Below, in pieces: positions 35,940-44,101 of a DNA stretch of 64,000 nucleotides (position 1 is its first letter; each line of letters starts with the position of its first letter). The stretch lies in contig NZ_CP034464.1 in assembly GCF_003955735.1 (NCBI RefSeq), forward strand, positions 930,001 to 994,000, given 5' to 3'. The notes under the pieces were generated by a model. The model had not been told where the DNA came from. It made no database searches and saw nothing but the letters and a program-made list of their open reading frames with translations. Position numbers and translations under genes: made by a program. The stretch comes from Undibacterium parvum. Lineage in GTDB: Bacteria; Pseudomonadota; Gammaproteobacteria; Burkholderiales; Burkholderiaceae_D.

Positions 35940-36018
35940 CCCTGCCCAAGGCGCATATCCGATGCGGCTTAGCGGCCAGGCAGGCTGGAAACCCGCATGG
36001 AATATGCGCGCTGGGCCT
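35940..36018. repeat. Dispersed palindromic repeat, copy F
   Basis: Left arm CCCTGCCCAAGGCGCATATC then CGATGCGG; right arm CCCGCATGGAATATGCGCGC then TGGGC. The middle contains CCAGGCAGGCTGGAAA, shared with copy G at 41.5 kb. It lies between convergent genes. Confidence 0.88.
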
Positions 36019-36092
36019 ATGCCTTAAAAATTTATGCAGAGTAGTTGCTACGCGGCAGCAAGCCTGAAGTTGATGCTAGTGCTTCGCCCCGC

Positions 36093-37118
36093 TTAAGGTC
36101 TGAGCTCATAGGCTAATAAGCTGGTGTATTCCGCCTCACCGTATTTCTTGGCCATGACCTGTAATTCGCCCTCAATTTTAGAGCTGAAATTGATTGAGAA
36201 CTCTCGTTCTTGCCTGCCCATCTCTATCCAGAGATTGCTTTGTACCAGAGCGATTTTTTCAAATACTTCGGTGTTGATCTTGAATTGATAGGCCTGATCG
36301 AGCTTCAATTGATACTCCAGCGGCGCAAGCTGGATCGCAGCCACGTGATACGGCAAATCAAAAGTGTGCACAAAACTGCCAGAAAAATCGGATTTTTTGG
36401 CGGTATTCCAGGCCTCGCTGGCGGAGATATCGTTATGAAAAAACGTCGGTTGTATCAACGGTAAAGCTTCAAATTCTTGTTGCGACAAATGGGGCGTGCG
36501 CTGCAATTGCCAGCGCTCTTCTGCTGGTAAATGACTAAACACAAATTGCTCTGGTGGCGCCAGAAAAAAAGTTTCTGAGAGTACTTTGCTGTACTTGCCT
36601 TCTTTGACATAACCAGCACCCCAGGTGGCATCAATCATGCGCCACTCGCCATCTACTTTGATCGCATTCCAGGCGTGATTGGGCTTCTCGAAATGGGTGC
36701 CCTGTACCGTTCCGTAAGACTTGGCATAGCCAGCGATGCTCTTCACCTCCAAACCGGCCTGGGTGGCTAATTCTTCGAACAAGGCAGAAAATCCACCACA
36801 TACGCTGACCCGCTTTTGCAAGACCTCGGCGCTGGACATGCTCTGCACATTTCCACTTAAAAAGGCATCCACATCGTAAGTGATGCGATCACTGATCCAA
36901 CGATAAATCGCCCGTACTTTTTCAGTGTCGCTGTGTAAATCCTGCACCAGATAAGTGGCCAGTGACTTGCTATTGGCCTCAATCTCGGAAGGGGTCGCCA
37001 GCGCGTGGGCGTCGATGGCGGCGCGTTGCTTTTCACTCACATCGTGGGCACTGACGTTGGCACTGAGGCAAAGTGCAGTAGCAAGCCAGGACGCCGACAA
37101 AAACCGATAAGAAGACAT
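36093..37118 (-). CDS. Exported transglutaminase-like protein
   Basis: A 341-residue protein with a signal peptide (LSASWLATALCLSANVSA). The transglutaminase-like (kyphoscoliosis peptidase-like) domain covers residues ~55-190 with an intact Cys107 (VSVCGGFS), His148 (KPNHAWN) and Asp163 (MIDATWG) triad. The C-terminal half is beta-rich and unassigned. It could cross-link or hydrolyse amide bonds in the envelope; the substrate is unknown. AGGAG is about 8 bases before ATG 37118. It stands alone between palindromic repeat copy F and a divergent EamA transporter gene. Confidence 0.85.
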   Translation of the reverse strand: MSSYRFLSASWLATALCLSANVSAHDVSEKQRAAIDAHALATPSEIEANSKSLATYLVQDLHSDTEKVRAIYRWISDRITYDVDAFLSGNVQSMSSAEVLQKRVSVCGGFSALFEELATQAGLEVKSIAGYAKSYGTVQGTHFEKPNHAWNAIKVDGEWRMIDATWGAGYVKEGKYSKVLSETFFLAPPEQFVFSHLPAEERWQLQRTPHLSQQEFEALPLIQPTFFHNDISASEAWNTAKKSDFSGSFVHTFDLPYHVAAIQLAPLEYQLKLDQAYQFKINTEVFEKIALVQSNLWIEMGRQEREFSINFSSKIEGELQVMAKKYGEAEYTSLLAYELRP

Positions 37119-37325
37119 GAGGGACTCCTGCTGAATTCAAGATTGAGGCCAAAAGCCTTTTGCAGGCGACCAAACAAATCAAGGCGCCACCTGAAAAGTG
37201 TGCCTCACGGCAAGTATTCTGGTCAATTGAAATTTTTCTATGAAAATAAATTTTAGATAGGAATAGCCAGAGCCTGCGCTTTAGGGCAAGCTGACGCCCT
37301 TCACAAAAAACCACGAGAGCGCACG

Positions 37326-38225
37326 ATGACGCGTCAAAGTTTCCGGGCTGATTTATTAATGTTGTTTATTGCCATGATCTGGGGCTCGACCTTTGTGGCG
37401 CAGCGTTTAGGCATGGATGCGGTGGGGCCGTTTTTTTATTCGGCGTCACGCTTTTTGTTAGGGGCTTTGCTGTTATTACCTCTCATCTATTATCGTAGTG
37501 CGCCAGAAAACGCCAGTAGCGAGAGTCTGTGGCGCGATGGCGCCCTGCTCGGCTTGATCATCGCTGTCGGCATTAATCTACAACAAGTTGGCCTGCAATT
37601 TACCTCGGTGGCGAATGCTGGGTTCATCACCAGCCTGTACGTGGTGATCGTGCCCATCATAGGCTTATTCTTACGCCACAAAATGCATACTGCGACCTGG
37701 GTCGGGGTTGCTTTGGCGGCAATTGGTATGTATTTTTTAAGTGTGCAAGGCGACTTCGTCGTCGCCAAGGGTGATTATCTGCAATTGCTGGGTACGCTGG
37801 CTTGGGCCGCCCATGTGATCTTGCTATCAGCCTTATCCAAGAAACACGATCCTATACGTTTATCGGTGGTGCAATTTTTTGTATGCGGTATCGCATGTCT
37901 GATCTTGTCGTTAATCTTTGAAAATCTGGCATCGCAGCACTTGGTGCAGGCGCTGCCGGCTATCTTGTATGGCGGTGTGCTGTCGGTGGGGATAGGCTAT
38001 ACCTTGCAAGTGGTGGCGCAGCGTAACGCCATCCCTTCCCATGCGGCGATCATCTTTAGTATGGAGTCGGTATTTGCCGCGCTCGCTGCCTGGCTGGTGC
38101 TTGGTGAAACCTTGAGCGCACGGGCGATCTTTGGCTGTGCCCTGATGCTGGCGGGCATGTTGATCGCGCAACTGGTGCCGCTGTATCTGCAAAAAACCCC
38201 GCCTAGCGCGCCACATGCCCAATGA
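37326..38225 (+). CDS. EamA/DMT-family transporter
   Basis: A 299-residue inner-membrane protein with 10 predicted helices arranged as two EamA repeats. The N-terminal AMIWGSTFVAQRLGM and the C-terminal SMESVFAALAAWLVLGETLS are the characteristic ends of the two repeats. Members of this superfamily export amino acids or other small metabolites, but the substrate cannot be read from sequence. It begins 208 bases from the divergent transglutaminase gene. Confidence 0.9.
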   Translation: MTRQSFRADLLMLFIAMIWGSTFVAQRLGMDAVGPFFYSASRFLLGALLLLPLIYYRSAPENASSESLWRDGALLGLIIAVGINLQQVGLQFTSVANAGFITSLYVVIVPIIGLFLRHKMHTATWVGVALAAIGMYFLSVQGDFVVAKGDYLQLLGTLAWAAHVILLSALSKKHDPIRLSVVQFFVCGIACLILSLIFENLASQHLVQALPAILYGGVLSVGIGYTLQVVAQRNAIPSHAAIIFSMESVFAALAAWLVLGETLSARAIFGCALMLAGMLIAQLVPLYLQKTPPSAPHAQ

Positions 38226-38267
38226 AGTCTTTATTGTGCATGCCATCAACCTGGCTATTTTTAAAGC

Positions 38268-38663
38268 GTGGTAGAAAATTCGCCTTTCTATTACAATGAG
38301 CGTCCTTGTTACGCCCACTTTGATCTAACTGCCGTGCAAAACCGCCGCCGTTCACCTGCTTATTTCACTGCCATTTTTCTGGCATTGCTACTGTTGTTTA
38401 CGCAACAGATGGGGTTTGCGCACGCCATTTCGCATCTGTCTGATTTCAGTTCCAGCAGCGTTAAAGTCAAACAATTACCTACGGAACAAGTCTGCGACCA
38501 CTGTTTGGCATACGCCCAAGTCGGCTCTGCGCTCAGCAGTGATGCAGGTCTTTTCAAGGCCACGCCACTGGCCGCGGAAGTTGCCTTGCCCAGAGCGACA
38601 CCAACCTATGTCGCCAGAACCGTCTGCGTATTTCAGTCACGCGCCCCGCCGCAAACACATTAG
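38268..38663 (+). CDS. Small exported DUF2946-like protein with CxxC motif
   Basis: A 131-residue protein if read from GTG 38268; GTG 38334 is a more likely start since it leaves a compact signal (SPAYFTAIFLALLLLFTQQ then AHA). The mature part has HAISHLSD, then CDHCLAYAQVGSAL, then SRAPP near the end, which fits the DUF2946 pattern often seen beside metal TonB receptors. Function unknown; metal binding through the CxxC and His residues is inferred. It shares the SRAPP ending and overall layout with the next small gene, so they may be distant paralogues. Confidence 0.65.
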   Translation: MVENSPFYYNERPCYAHFDLTAVQNRRRSPAYFTAIFLALLLLFTQQMGFAHAISHLSDFSSSSVKVKQLPTEQVCDHCLAYAQVGSALSSDAGLFKATPLAAEVALPRATPTYVARTVCVFQSRAPPQTH

Positions 38664-38779
38664 CGCTATCGATAGGCTAAGCAGTGCCCGCGGCTTACGC
38701 TGCTGCTTAGTTTTACGCTCATTAAACTTTTGCTCAATTCAAGCACCACCACCAGCGCAAAAATCTGACATCTCATACT

Positions 38780-38796
38780 CAGTAAATCGTTTACTG
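38780..38796. promoter_or_regulatory. 17-bp palindrome upstream of the second small gene, possible operator
   Basis: CAGTAAA-TCG-TTTACTG has perfect 7-bp arms with a 3-base centre. It lies 70 bases before the small exported protein gene that precedes the metal TonB receptor. Its size suits a metalloregulator of the Fur/Zur kind, but it does not match their consensus closely, so the regulator is unknown. Confidence 0.45.
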
Positions 38797-38865
38797 TTGA
38801 GAAGACGAAGGCGAAGGTGTTGTGCTAATCGCGTATCAGTTTTTTTCTCACGCACCTGAGAGAAT

Positions 38866-39246
38866 ATGCTCACACACCATTTTTCTGTATTGACGCCTGT
38901 CATCAGCAGTGCCAAACGCGCGCTGCTGGCTGGCTTCCTGGTCTCAGTATTTTTGCTGGCGCAATGCACAGGATTTTTCCACAGACTGGCGCACCCGACA
39001 CCTGCTAAAGCGCAAGTGCACAGCATCAGCAGCGCACAGTCTGGCGATGTAGATCTGCGCCATTCTTGCCTCTTGCTGGATGCATTGAGTCTTGCCGCCG
39101 GCTTAGTGACTAGCGAGCTAGCGCTAGTCACTAAGCATCTTCATTACAATTTGGGCTTATCACCGGCGCTCTTAATCTGGCTGGCTCAGCCACAGATTTA
39201 CTTTCTTTCGCGCGCGCCACCGCAGGAAATAGCCGATTTCCCTTAG
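38866..39246 (+). CDS. Small exported protein before the metal TonB receptor
   Basis: A 126-residue protein with a hydrophobic start (ALLAGFLVSVFLLAQCTGFF) followed by HRLAHPTPAKAQVHS, a single central Cys (RHSCLLLDAL) and a second hydrophobic region ending YFLSRAPP. It resembles the gene at 38268 in layout and in the SRAPP tail. GAGAG is close to ATG 38866. It precedes the ZnuD-like receptor by 49 bases and is likely cotranscribed. A hairpin of 14 bp (39101-39136) lies inside the coding region. Confidence 0.65.
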   Translation: MLTHHFSVLTPVISSAKRALLAGFLVSVFLLAQCTGFFHRLAHPTPAKAQVHSISSAQSGDVDLRHSCLLLDALSLAAGLVTSELALVTKHLHYNLGLSPALLIWLAQPQIYFLSRAPPQEIADFP

Positions 39247-39295
39247 CGCCATCGTCATTTATTCTAAATTTCAAAAGTATTCTTCAGGATTTTAT

Positions 39296-41314
39296 ATGTT
39301 ATTTCAACGCACTTTATTGAGCCGTATGATGCTCACCGCAATGGCCACACTCGCAACTGCTAGCGCTGTCAGTGCCTATGCACAATCGAACTCAGTGAGC
39401 ACCGTCACCGTCACAGCAAACCCTCTGGGCAAAGATGAGAATATGCAAATACTCACACCTGCGACGGTACTCTCTGGCCCCGATTTGCGTAGTAAGCTTG
39501 GCAGTTCACTAGGCGAAACTTTGAGCAGTGAATTAGGCGTGACCGCCTCCGGTTTTGGGGCGGGGGCATCTCGTCCTATCATTCGCGGCTTGGAAGGGCC
39601 ACGCGTCAAAATTTTACAAAATGGCATGGCGGTGGCAGATGTCTCTAGCCTGTCCAACGACCATGCAGTCGCAAGCGAAAGCGCAACTGCACAGCAAATC
39701 GAAATTTTACGAGGCCCGGCAGCGCTGCTCTACGGTAGTGGTGCCATCGGCGGACTGGTCAACGTCGTTGACGGTCGCATCCCCAGCAGCCTAAGCAAAG
39801 AACTCAATGGCGAAGCTGAAGTCCGCTACGGCACTGTCAACCAGGAAAAAAATGTCTCTTTCTTCCTCGATGGTTCCAGCGGGAATATTGCGCTACATCT
39901 GGACGGTAATTTTCGCGATACCAGCAACTATAAAATCCCTGGGCTCAGTGAGTTAGGCAATCCGGCCTCCGAACGCGGCACGCTAAGCTCAAGTTTTACG
40001 CGCGAATCAAGCCTGGGCTTGGGCGCCTCACTGATACAGGCATGGGGTCATGTCGGCGCTTCGGTACAAACCATGGATGACCATTACGGTATTCCGACGG
40101 CAGAAAAATCCTTCATCGATTTAAAACAAAACCGTTACGATTTCGATGCGGCCATCAAGGCACCGATTGCAAACTTCGATCTGCTCAGCATTAAATTGGC
40201 GTCGAGTGATTACAAGCATACCGAAAAGCAAGAAGATGGCACGCCCCTCACCAATTTCAGTAACAAGTCGCTAGAGTCACGTATTAGCCTAAGCCATAGC
40301 AATTGGTCTGGTTGGGATGGCAACTGGGGGCTGCAAACTGAAAACACTGATTTCTCTGCGCTATCGGCCAGCACCGGGCGTTCTGATACCGTACCAAGCA
40401 CGAAATCAAGTTCCCTGGCCGCCTTCTTAGTTGAACAACGCAATTTTGGCGATGTATTGGCCAGCGCAGGAGCCCGGATAGAAAAAATAAAACGCACACC
40501 AGAAGCACAATACGCGCTACCAAATCGCGAGTTCACACTCAATTCCGGTTCGCTTGGCGCTCTTTGGACTTTCAGCAAAGGCTACGGTTTTGGCACTAGC
40601 CTCTCGCTTGCACAAAGAGCACCGACAACGGAGGAGCTTTACTCAAATGGTCCGCATGAATCAACCGCCACTTTCGACATAGGCAATAACAATTTAAAAA
40701 TCGAGAAATCGCGCAACCTGGAACTGAGTCTACAAAAGACGTCGGGCATAGTACGCTGGAAAATCAATGCGTTTATCAATAAGGTCGATAACTATGTGTA
40801 TGGCAATGTCAGCGACCTACGCTTAGCCGAGGATGGTAGTCCCGACCCAGACGGCGAATTCACCCAACGAGATTGGAAACAAGCGGCAGCAACGATACGA
40901 GGTGGCGAGGCTGAAGTGAGCTACAACTATCATGGTGAAGGCTGGTCTGCACGTGGCTTTGCAGATACATCGCGAGGCACTCTGGACAATCTGGGAAATT
41001 TACCTCTGCAAGCGGCCAATCGTCTTGGACTCGATGTAGGCTATAAGCAGGCGGGCTGGAAAACCACCTTAAACGTTTTGCACGCACAAAATCAAGATCG
41101 GCTTGCTAGCTTCGAGCATTACCTGACACCAGCCTTTACCAAGTTAGACCTCAGCGTTGCCTACTCGCATCCTTACTTAAATACTCAGGTGACCTGGTTT
41201 ATGCAAGCAAAAAATTTACTCAACCAAGACATACGCTTAGCCACCTCGGTATTAAAAGAAACGGTGCCACAAGCGATGCGCGGATTGATCATGGGCGTCA
41301 GAGCAAGTTTTTAA
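39296..41314 (+). CDS. TonB-dependent receptor, ZnuD-like (probable zinc or other metal)
   Basis: A 672-residue outer-membrane receptor. Signal peptide (ends SAVSAYAQ), TonB-box region VSTVTVTANPLG, and a plug with the signature RPIIRGLEGPRVKILQNGMA and SSLSNDHAVASES, which strongly recalls the ZnuD zinc receptor of Neisseria and its relatives. The barrel ends in a C-terminal Phe (GVRASF). AGGAT lies 7 bases before ATG 39296. The two small exported genes upstream form a likely operon with it. Zinc is the best guess; no Zur box was confirmed. Confidence 0.87.
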   Translation: MLFQRTLLSRMMLTAMATLATASAVSAYAQSNSVSTVTVTANPLGKDENMQILTPATVLSGPDLRSKLGSSLGETLSSELGVTASGFGAGASRPIIRGLEGPRVKILQNGMAVADVSSLSNDHAVASESATAQQIEILRGPAALLYGSGAIGGLVNVVDGRIPSSLSKELNGEAEVRYGTVNQEKNVSFFLDGSSGNIALHLDGNFRDTSNYKIPGLSELGNPASERGTLSSSFTRESSLGLGASLIQAWGHVGASVQTMDDHYGIPTAEKSFIDLKQNRYDFDAAIKAPIANFDLLSIKLASSDYKHTEKQEDGTPLTNFSNKSLESRISLSHSNWSGWDGNWGLQTENTDFSALSASTGRSDTVPSTKSSSLAAFLVEQRNFGDVLASAGARIEKIKRTPEAQYALPNREFTLNSGSLGALWTFSKGYGFGTSLSLAQRAPTTEELYSNGPHESTATFDIGNNNLKIEKSRNLELSLQKTSGIVRWKINAFINKVDNYVYGNVSDLRLAEDGSPDPDGEFTQRDWKQAAATIRGGEAEVSYNYHGEGWSARGFADTSRGTLDNLGNLPLQAANRLGLDVGYKQAGWKTTLNVLHAQNQDRLASFEHYLTPAFTKLDLSVAYSHPYLNTQVTWFMQAKNLLNQDIRLATSVLKETVPQAMRGLIMGVRASF

Positions 41315-41397
41315 GCTAATGGGCGAGTCGCACTGTAAGGCAAGTAGATTAACGCTCTCTGCCGGACTAGTGCGCTAGCCTTGCGCTAAGTCATGGA

Positions 41398-41431
41398 ACT
41401 GTCGCGCGCTTAGGCTTAAGCTAGCGACAGT
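41398..41431. terminator. Hairpin downstream of the metal receptor gene
   Basis: An 8-bp stem ACTGTCGC/GCGACAGT, a small internal loop, a 5-bp stem GCTTA/TAAGC and a 4-base loop. There is no T run after it, so it may stabilise the 3' end rather than terminate. Confidence 0.5.
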
Positions 41432-41448
41432 GCAATTTCGTCAAATCA

Positions 41449-41570
41449 ATAGGCCGGATGCGCATAGCCCATGCGGGCTACAGACCAGGCAGGCTGGACA
41501 CGCATAGTCCATGCGCCCTAGCGGATAGGCAGGCTGGAAACCCGCATAGAATATGCGCAATAGGCCTGCC
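41449..41570. repeat. Expanded dispersed palindromic repeat, copy G
   Basis: The outer arms (AATAGGCCGGATGCGCATAG and CGCATAGAATATGCGCAATA) match the family, but the interior holds a 40-bp tandem duplication. Units 41461-41500 and 41501-41540 each contain CGCATAG-CCATGCG and a GGCAGGCTGGA end. It ends 17 bases before the start codon of the nucleosidase gene, so it would lie in that gene's mRNA leader. Confidence 0.85.
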
Positions 41571-41586
41571 TCTAAAAAATATCTCT

Positions 41587-42180
41587 ATGAAAATCACCGT
41601 ACTCTTCCCCACCAAAACCGAAGCCAGCCTGTTTCATGACGAGACAGTCACCAGCATCGTCTCCGGGGTAGGCTTAACCGCCACTGCGGTGGCCACGCTG
41701 CGCGCCATCCAACAGCAGCAACCCGATGTGCTGATCTTGGCTGGCATCGCAGGCATGTACACCCATGCGCCATTTAAGATAGGCGATGTGTTGCTGGTAA
41801 AAAGTGAAGTCGAAGGCGATCTCGGCTTCTTTACGCCGACAGGTTTCGTGCACATGGCGCACCTGCCGCTGGAGATGGATTTCGAACGCCGTCATACCCT
41901 GCACTGTCCCTACCTGCCAGAAAATCCACCATTCCCTCTGGCCCGCAGTGCCTCACTGAACGCTGCGATGGCAGCCTTCATCGACACCAGCGAACTCGAC
42001 ATTGAGAACATGGAAGGTGCGGCTTTTTTCCACGTTTGCCAGCAAGAGAATCAGCGTTTTCTGGAATTGCGCGCTGTCTCCAACCTGGTCAAAATTGGCG
42101 ACGACCAATGGGATATGCAGGGCTCGGTACGCGCCATGACGGACGGCCTGCATCAGTTGATTGCCCTACTCAGGAATTAA
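41587..42180 (+). CDS. Futalosine-hydrolase-like nucleosidase (PNP/UDP phosphorylase superfamily)
   Basis: A 197-residue protein of the purine nucleosidase/phosphorylase fold. IAGMYTHAPFKIGDV is the N-terminal half signature, and LDIENMEGAAFFHVC carries the conserved Met-Glu that contacts the ribose. The catalytic-site position reads RAVSNLV with Asn, as in futalosine hydrolase (MqnB) rather than Asp as in MTA/SAH nucleosidases. No other menaquinone-by-futalosine gene is in the window, so the true substrate is open. ATG 41587 is chosen because the upstream extension is just repeat copy G read as protein. Confidence 0.75.
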   Translation: MKITVLFPTKTEASLFHDETVTSIVSGVGLTATAVATLRAIQQQQPDVLILAGIAGMYTHAPFKIGDVLLVKSEVEGDLGFFTPTGFVHMAHLPLEMDFERRHTLHCPYLPENPPFPLARSASLNAAMAAFIDTSELDIENMEGAAFFHVCQQENQRFLELRAVSNLVKIGDDQWDMQGSVRAMTDGLHQLIALLRN

Positions 42181-42198
42181 ATAAAAAACCGGCGAAAA

Positions 42199-42879
42199 CT
42201 AGACGACCTTGCCATCCACCAGTTCTATGATGCGGTCGCAGCGTTTCGCCAACTCCATATTGTGCGTCACCATCAGGAAGGTGGTGCCGTTTTCTCGATT
42301 GAGTTTGCGCATCAGCTCAAAAATGGCATCCGCCGATTTGGTATCAAGATTGCCGGTAGGTTCATCGGCCAGTATCAGCGGCGGGTTCAACGCCAACGCA
42401 CGGGCAATTGCCACCCTTTGCTGCTGACCGCCAGAGATATTGCTGACCAGACTGTCCTGCCACTGCGTCAAGCCCACCTGCCCCAGCAATAGCTGCGCGC
42501 GTTCGCGCATACTGTCGTCTGGGCTGCCACGCTGCATCAGCATAGGCATCATGACGTTTTCAGTTGCCGTAAATGCCGACAGCAGATAATGCGACTGAAA
42601 CACAAAACCAATCGCCTCGCCGCGCAAACTGGTCACATGGGCTTCATCGAGGATGCTGGTTTCCTGCCCGGTCAGATAAAGCTTGCCGCTGCCGGGTCTG
42701 TCTAGCAGACCGATAATATTGAGCAAGGTACTTTTGCCCGATCCTGAGGGGCCGATCAGCGCGACAAATTCACCCTTACGGATATCGAGATCGATATCAA
42801 ACAAGACCTGGGTTTGGGCAGGCGTACCCACCGCATACGACTTACAGACTTTATCGAGGAGCAGGAGGGATTCAGCCAC
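42199..42879 (-). CDS. MacB/LolD-type ABC transporter ATP-binding protein
   Basis: A 226-residue ATPase with Walker [11 protein letters not shown]-loop FVFQSHYLL, signature [16 protein letters not shown], Walker [13 protein letters not shown] and switch His ([11 protein letters not shown]). The start is placed at GTG 42879 ([15 protein letters not shown]) because it overlaps the permease stop codon by eight bases, whereas the upstream ATG adds residues unlike the family. Third gene of an adaptor-permease-ATPase operon; powers the neighbouring FtsX-type permease. Confidence 0.92.
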   Translation of the reverse strand: MAESLLLLDKVCKSYAVGTPAQTQVLFDIDLDIRKGEFVALIGPSGSGKSTLLNIIGLLDRPGSGKLYLTGQETSILDEAHVTSLRGEAIGFVFQSHYLLSAFTATENVMMPMLMQRGSPDDSMRERAQLLLGQVGLTQWQDSLVSNISGGQQQRVAIARALALNPPLILADEPTGNLDTKSADAIFELMRKLNRENGTTFLMVTHNMELAKRCDRIIELVDGKVV

Positions 42880-44101
42880 GGATCGCCACCACAGGGTCAA
42901 GACGGGCCGCACGTATGGCCGGTGTGGCGGCAGCTAGTAAACCAGTCAACATCGCAATCAAGGCACTCCAGAAAAACAGTTGCGGGTCCATCTGTATCGC
43001 AAACATAGAAGTACCATCAGGGTTCTTGGCAACCAGTTTCCATGCGGAGAGTAAGCCCATGGCAAAAGCAGATCCCATCAAAGAACCGAGCAAACCAACT
43101 AAGGCCCCCTGAATCAAAAAAATGCGCATGATCTGGCCGCGACTGCCGCCCATGGCGCGCAAGATTCCGACTTCTTTCTGACGCTGCACCACCGACACCA
43201 CCAACACGCTGGCGATACCTGCCGCTACCGAGAGCGCGACAAAGATGCGTATCATCAGACTAGAGTAAGTCTGAGCTCGCATCCCCAGAAAAAACTGACT
43301 ATTATTGGCGATCCAACTCATCGCATTTAAGCCTGTGGCATTGGCAATAGACTGAGCGATGACTTCGGCCGCATACGGATCTTGCACCGTTAAATCGATG
43401 CTAGATACCCCACCGACCATATTCAACAGACTTTGCGCGGTCGACAGTAAAACGTACACGGTACGCTGATTGGCGCCACGACTACCCAGATCAAAAATGC
43501 CAGCGATATTGAGGGTAAGGCTGGCACCTGCTGCGGTGGTTACCCGCAATTTATCACCTCGTTGCACGCCAAGATCTTCGGCTAACTGTATGCCTATCAA
43601 CATATCGGTATTGGTCATGCGAAAGCTACCGACCACCATCTTCTCCGGCAACGGTACAATTTTGCTGTAGTGATCGGGTTCTATGCCGACCAGAGAGATG
43701 GCATTGGTCGCACTGCCACGCACCACCAGGGCAGGGCCGCTGGCAGCGGGCGAGACCGCCACCACATCGCTACGCGCCTCCATCTGATCGCGCACTTTTT
43801 GCCATTGATCGATAATATTCACGCGCTGCGATGGCTTTTGTACGGTAGACGCAATCAATTGTCCCGGCTCATTTTGCAGCACCATATTGGCCTGCTGCTT
43901 GGGTCGTTCCAAAGTAATATGCGGTTGTGAACTTAAAACACGCCGAAACAAATTGCCCTGCATACCGGCCAGCAGCGCCGACATAAAAACAATCACACCA
44001 ACACCAATGGCGACACCGAGAATAATAAACAGCGATTGCAGACGCCCTTCGCGCAAGAAGCGCACTGCCACTATCCATTCAAACGGCAGCCAGCTATTCA
44101 T
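42872..44101 (-). CDS. MacB/FtsX-type ABC transporter permease
   Basis: A 409-residue inner-membrane permease with one N-terminal helix (~20-42), a periplasmic MacB-type domain and three C-terminal helices ([20 protein letters not shown] and following, then [20 protein letters not shown], then [20 protein letters not shown]). The [19 protein letters not shown] loop is the standard FtsX coupling region. Overlaps the adaptor stop by one base (44101) and the ATPase start by eight, so all three are translationally coupled. It acts by mechanotransmission rather than by a transport channel. Confidence 0.92.
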   Translation of the reverse strand: MNSWLPFEWIVAVRFLREGRLQSLFIILGVAIGVGVIVFMSALLAGMQGNLFRRVLSSQPHITLERPKQQANMVLQNEPGQLIASTVQKPSQRVNIIDQWQKVRDQMEARSDVVAVSPAASGPALVVRGSATNAISLVGIEPDHYSKIVPLPEKMVVGSFRMTNTDMLIGIQLAEDLGVQRGDKLRVTTAAGASLTLNIAGIFDLGSRGANQRTVYVLLSTAQSLLNMVGGVSSIDLTVQDPYAAEVIAQSIANATGLNAMSWIANNSQFFLGMRAQTYSSLMIRIFVALSVAAGIASVLVVSVVQRQKEVGILRAMGGSRGQIMRIFLIQGALVGLLGSLMGSAFAMGLLSAWKLVAKNPDGTSMFAIQMDPQLFFWSALIAMLTGLLAAATPAIRAARLDPVVAIRG

